This document shows, one piece after another, positions 7,420-14,486 of a stretch of DNA of 39,839 nucleotides. Position numbers and translations under genes: made by a program. Within the stretch, counting starts at the first letter, position 1. Each line of letters opens with the position of its first letter. The notes under the pieces are model-generated. The model was not told the DNA's origin. It did not search any database and worked only from the letters and a program-made list of their open reading frames with translations. Location: NCBI RefSeq assembly GCF_000746205.1, contig NZ_KN050825.1, positions 188,651 to 228,489 on the forward strand, read 5' to 3'. The DNA comes from Halorubrum sp. BV1 (lineage in GTDB: Archaea; Halobacteriota; Halobacteria; Halobacteriales; Haloferacaceae).

Positions 7420-7539
7420 CGCACGATGACCGCGCTACACCACCCGATCGGAGCGAGATCCGTTCGAGACATGACTGTTCGTGTCGCACGTTACCACGGC
7501 CCAGTCAGTTCCGCGTGTGGGACAAACATCAGAATTCGA

Positions 7540-8115
7540 TCATTCCTCGTCGACCGCGGCGATCTCCAGTCTGACGCTCGCGCCGTCCGGGATCGCGTCG
7601 AGGTCGCCGGGCGCGTCGTCTGCGATCAGGTTCACGACCAGTCCGAACGACACCGCGTCGCCGGGGTCGAACGTCTCGTCGGGGGCCGCGAGCAGCGTCG
7701 TCCGCCCCTCGTCGTCTGTCTCGGTCGGTTCGTCGCCGGAGACGACGCTAAGGGTCGCGGCGACGTCTGCGCTCTGTTCGTCAGCGTCGTCGCCGGCCGG
7801 AACAAACTCGAAGGCGAGGCGGTCGTAGGACACGTCGCCCTCGTTTCCGACCACGACGAGGTCCTCTAACCGAGAGATCGACCGGCGGTTCAGCTTCTCG
7901 ATTTCGATCGCCTCGACGCGGTCGTCGGCGTCGGTCCGCACGTACTCTCCGTCTTCGCCCGCGCGCCCGGGACGAAGCGTGAGCGTCGAGGAGACGACGA
8001 TCCGAAGGTCGGCCTCTGCCGCGGCGCTGCCGGAGAAGACGGACGCGGAGCTGACGACGGCGCTGCCGAGCGCCGCGGAGGCGAGGCCGATCGCGGTCTG
8101 TCGTCGGGTGATCAT
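7540..8115 (-). CDS. Exported DUF1102-like protein (paralogue)
   Basis: A 191-residue secreted protein. It starts MITRRQTAIGLASAALGSAVV, a Tat-like or Sec signal, and the mature part begins EADLRIVVSSTLTLRPG. This block is shared with the protein at 6398-7297. The remainder is an acidic beta-rich domain (SRLEDLVVVGNEGDVSYDRLAFEFVPAG, then DAVSFGLVVNLIADD). ATG at 8115 is chosen because the signal peptide begins there; the longer frame to 8157 adds unlikely residues. Its promoter region is shared with the divergent gene at 8319, and an identical 11-bp box points each way. No catalytic residues are apparent. Confidence 0.7.
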   Translation of the reverse strand: MITRRQTAIGLASAALGSAVVSSASVFSGSAAAEADLRIVVSSTLTLRPGRAGEDGEYVRTDADDRVEAIEIEKLNRRSISRLEDLVVVGNEGDVSYDRLAFEFVPAGDDADEQSADVAATLSVVSGDEPTETDDEGRTTLLAAPDETFDPGDAVSFGLVVNLIADDAPGDLDAIPDGASVRLEIAAVDEE

Positions 8116-8164
8116 GCGGTGTGCAGCGAGGTGCGCGCTGTGCCCTCGATACGTCACCCGAAGG

Positions 8165-8294
8165 CTTTGTATTGGTGGGCTTTCCGTCGCGTCCGCGGGG
8201 TGGGAACTTCGATACCGGCTGCGCCGGTCGGTTCAACGGGAGCGATACCGGGTTCACGCCGCGCTTGCGGCGGTTCAAGCGAGCCAATACAAAG
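8165..8294. promoter_or_regulatory. Divergent promoter region: mirrored 11-bp boxes and three GGTTCA repeats at 21-bp spacing
   Basis: CCAATACAAAG occurs on the plus strand at 8284-8294 and, inverted, at 8165-8175. The two point toward the divergent genes at 8319 and 8115. Between them GGTTCA starts at 8230, 8251 and 8272, exactly 21 bp apart, which is two helical turns. This geometry suits a regulator binding one face of the DNA. The plus-strand box ends 24 bases before its ATG. Confidence 0.6.
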
Positions 8295-8318
8295 TGGGTA
8301 GAGGGGCATGGGGTAGAT

Positions 8319-8909
8319 ATGGCAAACAGACGCAGCGTTCTGATCGGACTCGGCGGACTGGTCGCGGGCGGCGGCGCGATCTTGAGTACGGGGGCGTTCG
8401 ACACGGTCGAAGCGGAGCGGACGGTCTCGGTCGAGACGACCGGCGACGCGAACGCGCTCTTGGGGCTCACGCCGGTCGACGACGACGGGCCGTACGTCGA
8501 CGACTCGGGTGAGACGATCGAGATCACGCTCGGAAGCGGTGAAGACGAGAACGGGCTCAACCGGAACGCCGTCACGACCTTCGACGAGCTGGTCACTATC
8601 GCGAACAACAGCGAGCAGGACGTCGACGTGCTCAGCTTCGCGATCGACGTGACTGGGCTCGATGACGACGATGACGAGGAGGACCACGAGGAGGCGTTCA
8701 GCATCGTGGTGAACGAGACGACGTACGATGCGGACGACGACGCCGACAGTACGAACGTCCTCGACGACCAGAGCGACCTCGATCTCGATTCCGGAAACTC
8801 GCTCAACTTCGGTGTCGAGATCGACCTGCGTAATGGCGATATCTCCGCGATTGACGGCGACGCCGAGTTCACTCTCACGATCACCGCCGAAACGACTGAG
8901 AGCAGCTAG
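8319..8909 (+). CDS. Exported DUF1102-like protein
   Basis: A 196-residue secreted protein with N-terminus MANRRSVLIGLGGLVAGGGA. GAFDTVEAERTVSVETTGD and ALLGLTP follow, matching the N-terminal domain of the repeat protein at 3896-4951. The rest is very acidic and beta-rich, with a run of Asp/Glu near 108-120. ATG at 8319 has CCAATACAAAG 25-35 bases upstream; a longer in-frame extension to 8121 would run through the promoter. It is divergent from a family member and is the gene before the S-layer glycoprotein. Family function is not established; a structural surface role is possible (inference). Confidence 0.75.
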   Translation: MANRRSVLIGLGGLVAGGGAILSTGAFDTVEAERTVSVETTGDANALLGLTPVDDDGPYVDDSGETIEITLGSGEDENGLNRNAVTTFDELVTIANNSEQDVDVLSFAIDVTGLDDDDDEEDHEEAFSIVVNETTYDADDDADSTNVLDDQSDLDLDSGNSLNFGVEIDLRNGDISAIDGDAEFTLTITAETTESS

Positions 8910-9227
8910 TCGAGTCGTCTGAGGCCGTCTCTTCACGCACTGCCGTTCTACCGCGGTCGCACTCGACGGACTTTTTCGCGGCAGCAGATCGGTTCTACTT
9001 CGCGTGCGTGGCTGACGCCACGCCACACTCGTCGGTCTCGTGACTACGCACTACCGATGGATGTCCCCAACTGGATAAGATGACTTACGCGCGTGTTGGG
9101 GGCGCGACCGAAGACGTGTTCGAGAGATACGAGAGAGTACGCGTTTGTGACCGATTTCGAAAACGCCCATCTCGACGCCTCTCCCGCCGGTTGTGACGGT
9201 TTCACACACCACGGAATACACACAAAG
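8910..9227. other. Intergenic region before the S-layer promoter
   Basis: No gene was recognised here. CTTTTTCG at 8971-8978 could end the upstream transcript. A 7-bp stem with a TGAC loop lies at 9006-9023. GGATAAGATG near 9073 could be a weak second promoter for the S-layer gene. Confidence 0.4.
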
Positions 9228-9237
9228 TATTTATAAG
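9228..9237 (+). promoter_or_regulatory. TATA box of the S-layer glycoprotein gene
   Basis: TATTTATAAG is the strongest TATA-like box in the window. Transcription would start near 9260, giving a leader of about 130 nt before the ATG at 9392. Long leaders are known for haloarchaeal csg genes. The element AAAGTATTTA (9224-9233) recurs at 12543-12552 before the next surface gene. Confidence 0.75.
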
Positions 9238-9391
9238 AACCACTGTATGGTCATCATGCCCCTATCCCCGAACGCGACAGGAGCGAGTAATCCGACACAC
9301 GTCGTCCGTCTCGACGCGGATGGCGAATCGAGACGGAGTGTCGAGGACAAAACTGCTGGCGTACTCGGAATGCAGACAACAAATGCAAACA

Positions 9392-12274
9392 ATGACAAAC
9401 GACAATAATACACGATCGAAGGCCAACGCGGTCTTCTTCAGTGTGCTCATGGTGATCTCCATGGTTGCTGCCGGATTCGCTGCAGCGCCGGCAGCTGCTG
9501 TTGACGCTGACAATAGCGAGATCACCTTCGACAACCAAGGTATCGACACGGCTCAAAATTCGAATAGTGTTGATGTAACCATCAACAACTATACTGACAC
9601 TGGTAGCTCTAATGCAACCATTGTCGTAACTTATCAGGACTCTGACGGTAACGACATCATCGCTGGAGTCAACAATGCTACCGGTGTTGCGGACGGAACC
9701 ACGTCCCCCACTACTGTGTCCGTTTCTCTATCAGAGGGTCCTTACGGCGAGTACACAGCCCATCTGTTTAACCAATCTGATGGATTCACCAGTAGTGACG
9801 AAGGTACTGCTGCACCGCGTCTTGGTGCAGTGACTGACTCGGCGTACTTGTACGACAGCACTACCAACGGTGACCGGCAGGCTGACAACGAGTTTGTCTA
9901 CAATAATTCAACCGTCTACCAGGGTGAAGATGATCTGATCTTCATTGACGATAGCCCGGCTGGCGACACTGTCAGCCCCGGAGCGCTCCAGAAGACTGCC
10001 GGTGACGCAGAGGGTACGACACTCAACCTCCCGATCTCACAAACCGCATCGACCGGCACCTACGCAGCAAGCGATGGCTACAACATCGTTGTCCAAGAGC
10101 CACGTATCTCCACCTCGGAGGTTCAGCTGAATGGTGACGATGTCAGCCAGATTGCCAGCACTCGTGCTGTGAGTGACAGCGGCGAAAACCGGGACTTCGA
10201 AATCGTCGCTGGGTGGAACTTCGGACAGGCGGAAGACATTGAAGTCTCTGTCGAAGACCCCAGTGGTTCAGAAATCACTGACGAAGTCCTCGGTCCGAAT
10301 AATGACATCCTCTCCGACGACGACGGCAATGGTGAGGAACGAGTTGATCTTGACCTAAGTACCGAAGATGCTGGTGAGTACACCATCATCTTCGAAGGTG
10401 CTGACGATCTCGACTACGACAGCGTCGTGCAGGAATACACCATCGAGACGACCAACCAGGACACGCTGACGCTCGAAACTGCCGAAGACAGCGTGACTCA
10501 GGGCGACAACCTTCAGTACACCGTCAGCGGTGGCACCAACAACGACTTCCACACTCTCGTGGTTGAGAGCCAGGACTTCCGCGATGGCATCAGCGCGCAG
10601 GATGTCCAGCGGATCTTCCGTAACGTTGAGGACACGGAGTATGTTGGTGCGTACAACGACTCCGCCGGTGCTACCAGCCCGATCAACAGCGTTGACGATG
10701 TCACGTACGCCTACGCTGTCGTCCAGATTGACGGCACGCAGGCAGTGGGATCCATCGAGACGCAGCACCTCGATGACTCCTCGATCGACGTTGACCTCTA
10801 CGAAGGTGACAACCGCGGCGACAGTCTGACCGCGCTGGGCGACAGCGCTGACGATGTCAGCTTCGATGTCAACGAGGGCGACGTCTCGCTCGACAGCCCG
10901 TCTGGCGAGTACGTCGTCGGGCAGGAAGTTGACGTGAACGGTTCCGCTCAGAGTGCCGACGAAGTCGGTATCTACGTGCGTGACAACACCGACTGGGAGC
11001 CCGTCAACATCGACGGCGACCAGTTCATCTCGGTTGACTCCGACGATACGTTCGAAGAGACAGACGTTGTCCTCTCGGACGCAAACGGAAATGCTGGCAC
11101 CTTCTCGGGTAGCCAGACGCTCTCGTTCGAGGGCAACTACGACATCGGCGTGATTGACGCGGCGGACGCACGCGCCGAGATCAACTCCAACACGGACAGT
11201 ATCGGAACGTCTGCCTTCAGCAGTGCGTCGAGTAGCCGCTACTCGATCACCGTGACTGAGGGCGACCTGACTGCCAGTTTCTCGACGGTCAACGGTCAGA
11301 TCGCCGAGCAGGACGCGACGATCGACGTCGAAGGTACTGCCGAGGGGCAGGACGACGTTGTCATCGCGTTCGTTGACGACCGTGGTAACACGGTTGCGCG
11401 CACGGTCTCCGTCGACGGCGACGGGACCTTCGAACAGGACGACATCGACATCGCCGACGCGGGTAACCTCCGCCAAGGCCCCATCTCGGCTCACGCATTC
11501 TCGCTGGGTCGTGACGGTGTCATTGGCGATGGTGAGGATCTTCCCCACAGCGCTGGTGACTCTGCAGAAGCGAGTTACTTGACTGGTTACATCCAGAGTG
11601 TTAGTGGCAGCGGCAGCGGCGAGCAGGTCCGCAGCCGCCTCCTCTCGAACACCGTCGACGCCGACGGTAGCGACGACATCACGGTCTCCGAGACGTTCCG
11701 TCTGAACGACGCGACGCTCTCGATCCGCGATGTCTACCCCGAGCAGGCAGAGGCTAGCGGCGTGAACCCCGTCGCGACCGGCGAGACGCTGGTCGCTGCC
11801 GGTGACACGAACCGCCAGTCCGACAACGCGGCTATCACGGTCGAGCTGCTCGACCAGAACGACAACTCCGTCATCTCTTCCTCGACCGACGAGTGGGAGA
11901 ACGACGGCCAGTGGTCGACCACGATCGACACGTCCGACCTTGAGACCGGTACGTACATCCTCGAAGCCGACGACGGCGACAGTACGGACCGCGTCGAGGT
12001 CGAAATCGTCGAAGAGCGCGAAACCACCGACGGTGAAGACGGTGAGGACGGCGCTGACGACGGTGAGGACGGCTCCGCCGACGGTGAGGACGGCTCCGCC
12101 GACGGTGAGGACGGTTCCACCGACGGCGAGGACGGCTCCGCCGACGGTGAGGACGGTGGCTCCGACGGTGAGGACGGCGGCTCCACGGACGACGGCACGC
12201 CCGGCTTCGGCGCGCTCGTCGCCCTCGTCGCCCTCGTCGCGGCCGCGCTCCTCGCGACCCGTCGCGACAACTAA
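9392..12274 (+). CDS. csg: S-layer glycoprotein, PGF-CTERM anchored
   Basis: A 960-residue main cell-wall protein. It has a Sec-type signal peptide ending AAAPAAA near residue 35. Repeated beta-rich domains follow, with many N-glycosylation sequons (NYT, NAT, NQS, NST, NDS, NGS), densest in the first 250 residues. An acidic DGEDGSA-type repeat linker (about 880-930) precedes the C-terminal TPGFGALVALVALVAAALLATRRDN, the PGF-CTERM signal recognised by archaeosortase ArtA. ATG at 9392 begins MTNDNNTRSK directly before the signal; an in-frame ATG at 9383 is an alternative. The usual Thr-rich membrane-proximal spacer is replaced by the acidic repeat. The 5' half is less GC-rich than the 3' half. 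A TATA box at 9228 and a hairpin at 12288 frame the gene. Confidence 0.92.
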   Translation: MTNDNNTRSKANAVFFSVLMVISMVAAGFAAAPAAAVDADNSEITFDNQGIDTAQNSNSVDVTINNYTDTGSSNATIVVTYQDSDGNDIIAGVNNATGVADGTTSPTTVSVSLSEGPYGEYTAHLFNQSDGFTSSDEGTAAPRLGAVTDSAYLYDSTTNGDRQADNEFVYNNSTVYQGEDDLIFIDDSPAGDTVSPGALQKTAGDAEGTTLNLPISQTASTGTYAASDGYNIVVQEPRISTSEVQLNGDDVSQIASTRAVSDSGENRDFEIVAGWNFGQAEDIEVSVEDPSGSEITDEVLGPNNDILSDDDGNGEERVDLDLSTEDAGEYTIIFEGADDLDYDSVVQEYTIETTNQDTLTLETAEDSVTQGDNLQYTVSGGTNNDFHTLVVESQDFRDGISAQDVQRIFRNVEDTEYVGAYNDSAGATSPINSVDDVTYAYAVVQIDGTQAVGSIETQHLDDSSIDVDLYEGDNRGDSLTALGDSADDVSFDVNEGDVSLDSPSGEYVVGQEVDVNGSAQSADEVGIYVRDNTDWEPVNIDGDQFISVDSDDTFEETDVVLSDANGNAGTFSGSQTLSFEGNYDIGVIDAADARAEINSNTDSIGTSAFSSASSSRYSITVTEGDLTASFSTVNGQIAEQDATIDVEGTAEGQDDVVIAFVDDRGNTVARTVSVDGDGTFEQDDIDIADAGNLRQGPISAHAFSLGRDGVIGDGEDLPHSAGDSAEASYLTGYIQSVSGSGSGEQVRSRLLSNTVDADGSDDITVSETFRLNDATLSIRDVYPEQAEASGVNPVATGETLVAAGDTNRQSDNAAITVELLDQNDNSVISSSTDEWENDGQWSTTIDTSDLETGTYILEADDGDSTDRVEVEIVEERETTDGEDGEDGADDGEDGSADGEDGSADGEDGSTDGEDGSADGEDGGSDGEDGGSTDDGTPGFGALVALVALVAAALLATRRDN
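12031..12190 (+). repeat. Acidic repeat-coding segment in csg
   Basis: About seven imperfect 18-21 bp units, mostly gacggtgaggacggctccgc, encode DGEDGSA-type repeats between the last domain and the PGF-CTERM anchor. The near identity of DNA units suggests copy number changes by slippage, always in frame. Confidence 0.85.
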
Positions 12275-12287
12275 CGACCACTAACCA

Positions 12288-12333
12288 CCGAACGGACGCC
12301 CGTTCGGCTCACGCGGTTTGCGGTTCCATTTTT
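12288..12333 (+). terminator. Hairpin and T-run after csg
   Basis: CCGAACGG (12288-12295) and CCGTTCGG (12300-12307) form a perfect 8-bp stem with a four-base loop, starting 14 bases after the csg stop. TTTTT follows at 12329-12333. It probably ends the highly expressed csg transcript. Confidence 0.6.
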
Positions 12334-12552
12334 CGAACGCGCTCGCACCGACCAGCGACAGCGCTGCGAGTCGATACCACGGCGACGCTACACCGACGAT
12401 ATGCCGTGATCGACGACGATCGCATGGACACGACACGATACGTCACACTACCGAGCTGGCCACGGCTCTGACGTGTGATCCTCGCGACAGCGAATCCGCA
12501 GATAGAGCCGCTATATCTGTCGATCACGGACACCCGGGACAGAAAGTATTTA
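12334..12552 (+). promoter_or_regulatory. Intergenic region with promoter of the DUF7827-like gene
   Basis: No gene was seen between the csg terminator and 12583. AAAGTATTTA at 12543-12552 is identical to the core of the csg promoter and ends 30 bases before the ATG, which would give a very short leader. The rest shows nothing recognisable. Confidence 0.5.
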
Positions 12553-12582
12553 CCCCCGACGACGGTACGGGAAACCACGTAC

Positions 12583-14196
12583 ATGCACACACGTCTCGCC
12601 CTCGTCGCGGCGGTCCTCCTCGTCGGTCTCGGGGGGATCGCTGCGCCGTTTGCCGCCCCCGCAGCGGCGCAGTCTGGCCCCGCCGTCGGCTTCGGCGACG
12701 GCCAGACGACGGTCGCACAGGGCGACGTCGCGACGATCGACCTCCAGTTGCGCAACACCGACCAGGCCACCCTCCGAATTCGCTCGTCCGACCAACAGTA
12801 CCGGGCCACGCTCCGCGTCCGCGACGGCGACGACGACGGCACCGTCCGCGTCCGCGTCAACACCTTCCGCGGAGCCGACGGTGACGCCGCCGACCGCTTC
12901 ACTGCCGAGGGCGACGCTGACGCCGCCCGGCTCCTCTCCGAGTCGAGCGCCACCGACGCGACGGTGTTCGACACCGGCCGCTACAACCTGATCGTCTCGA
13001 CCGCAGAGACGAGCGTCGCGTCCGTGCTCACCCTCACTGCGCCCGACGCCGGGAGCAGCGACGCCAGCGTCGTCGGCCCGGACGCCGACGAAGAGGGGGC
13101 ACCCGCGAGCGACGAGGCGACCGCAGCGACAGACGAGGCCGCCGCATCCGACGCGTCGGCACCGTCCGTCTCCGCCGCCCGCGGCGACCGCGTCCGAACG
13201 CGCTTCGTCGTCGGCGGACTCGGCGGCGTCGTCGAATCGCCTGCGCCGGCCCGTAACCTCGTGTATCCGACGGACAGCACACCGGGCGCACAAACCACGC
13301 ACGCGGTACAGACGACACCTGAAGACTCCCTGTCGATGCGGTCTGTGACCGTCGACTACGGGGTCGACGGCGGCACGCCGCCCGCGAGCGTCCACCAGTT
13401 CTCTCGAAGCGACATCGAGGCGATCGGCGTCGACGAGACCGGCGACGGCTTCGTCGACCGCTCCGTCGGAATCGCCATCCAGAACATCCGGACGAGCACG
13501 GACGGTCGCGTGACGCTCACGTTCGACCGGCCGATCGCCGTCTCGGAGAACCACACGTTCCGGCTGGCGTACGCGATGGAGAACCCCGACACGACGGGGG
13601 CAGAAGACGTCGCGGTGACGCTCCGCGGCGAGCGAGAGACACACAACGAGCGGGGGACCGTGCTGTACGGCCCCGCCGGACAGGGAACGCTCGGGTACGG
13701 CGTTGACCTCCGGCCGACGACGGCCGACGGCGACGTGCCGATCGCACCGCTCGCGGCTGTCGAGACGAGCTACGACCACGCCGGCGGCGGGCTCGTTGCG
13801 ACCGTCGACACGGGCGCGTTCGAGACCGGCGAGTACGCGATGACGCTCGCGGTGGGCGAGGCCGCTCCCGAGCCCGTCCCGCGCATGACGCTGCGGCAGC
13901 CGTTCGCGGTCGTCGAGCCCTCCGTCGAGTTCACGGACCGGTCCGTGGGCGATGACCCCCGGCTGACCGTGACCGCCGACACCAACCTCGCACCGGGCAG
14001 TTCGGTCATCATCCGCGTGGAAGCCGAGGAGCCGAACGGCGGCATCAGTCAGGTCCTCAACTGCGTGGCCACGGTCGACTCCGCCGGCGGGGTCTCCTGT
14101 GCTTTCGACCTCCAGAACCCCGCGTCGGACTTCGACATCGAGGTCACCGCCCAGCGCAACGACACCGTTATCGGCGGACCGGTCGAGTACAACTGA
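12583..14196 (+). CDS. Secreted surface protein with DUF7827/BGTF-like domain
   Basis: A 537-residue exported protein. A Sec signal (MHTRLALVAAVLLVGLGG...AAPAAAQ) covers about 1-28. The next 90 residues (VGFGDGQTTVAQGDVATIDLQL...TLRIRSSDQQYRATLRV) resemble the DUF7827 domain found in haloarchaeal surface glycoproteins. An Ala/Asp-rich linker (about 155-195) separates this from beta-rich C-terminal domains containing two Cys in about the last 60 residues (VLNCVATVDSAGGVSCAF), perhaps a disulfide. There is no PGF-CTERM or C-terminal membrane helix, unlike typical members. ATG at 12583 follows a csg-like promoter element. Co-expression with the S-layer gene is plausible. Confidence 0.75.
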   Translation: MHTRLALVAAVLLVGLGGIAAPFAAPAAAQSGPAVGFGDGQTTVAQGDVATIDLQLRNTDQATLRIRSSDQQYRATLRVRDGDDDGTVRVRVNTFRGADGDAADRFTAEGDADAARLLSESSATDATVFDTGRYNLIVSTAETSVASVLTLTAPDAGSSDASVVGPDADEEGAPASDEATAATDEAAASDASAPSVSAARGDRVRTRFVVGGLGGVVESPAPARNLVYPTDSTPGAQTTHAVQTTPEDSLSMRSVTVDYGVDGGTPPASVHQFSRSDIEAIGVDETGDGFVDRSVGIAIQNIRTSTDGRVTLTFDRPIAVSENHTFRLAYAMENPDTTGAEDVAVTLRGERETHNERGTVLYGPAGQGTLGYGVDLRPTTADGDVPIAPLAAVETSYDHAGGGLVATVDTGAFETGEYAMTLAVGEAAPEPVPRMTLRQPFAVVEPSVEFTDRSVGDDPRLTVTADTNLAPGSSVIIRVEAEEPNGGISQVLNCVATVDSAGGVSCAFDLQNPASDFDIEVTAQRNDTVIGGPVEYN

Positions 14197-14486
14197 CCGA
14201 CCTCGTCCGCGTCTCCCGGCACCACGCCGTTGTTCTCGTGGTGTTCGACGGTCCAGAATCCGTCACTCCAGAGAGACGTCTCCCGAGTCTCGGGCCGCCG
14301 CCCAGCAGGTGCTTGCCGGAGTGTGACGTGATCAGTCGCGGTCTCCGTCGCCAGCAGCGCTGCGTCCGAAAAGCGGTCCGCAGTCTCCGCACGCGTGGCG
14401 AGTCCGAGAGACACCGGGGCGAGAGTCTGGAGTGACCGAGGCTCGACGGGGTGTTGCAGAGAAGCGGAACGGAGCAGGTGTGCGTC

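Noticed and set aside
8121..8318. N-terminal extension of the exported protein at 8319
   Set aside because: The extension would translate the shared promoter region and place the signal peptide internally.
9006..9023. Hairpin GCGTGGC-TGAC-GCCACGC as terminator
   Set aside because: No T-run follows and it lies about 100 bases past the gene end. A T-run at 8972 is a better candidate; a 7-bp stem can arise by chance.
9247..9408. Small ORF in the csg leader overlapping the csg start
   Set aside because: Its ATG lies only about 10 bases after the TATA box, before the expected RNA start, and the product has no recognisable features.
14049..14414. Minus-strand ORF of 121 codons
   Set aside because: It runs antisense through the end of the DUF7827-like gene, has no promoter or family motif, and long chance frames are common in GC-rich haloarchaeal DNA.
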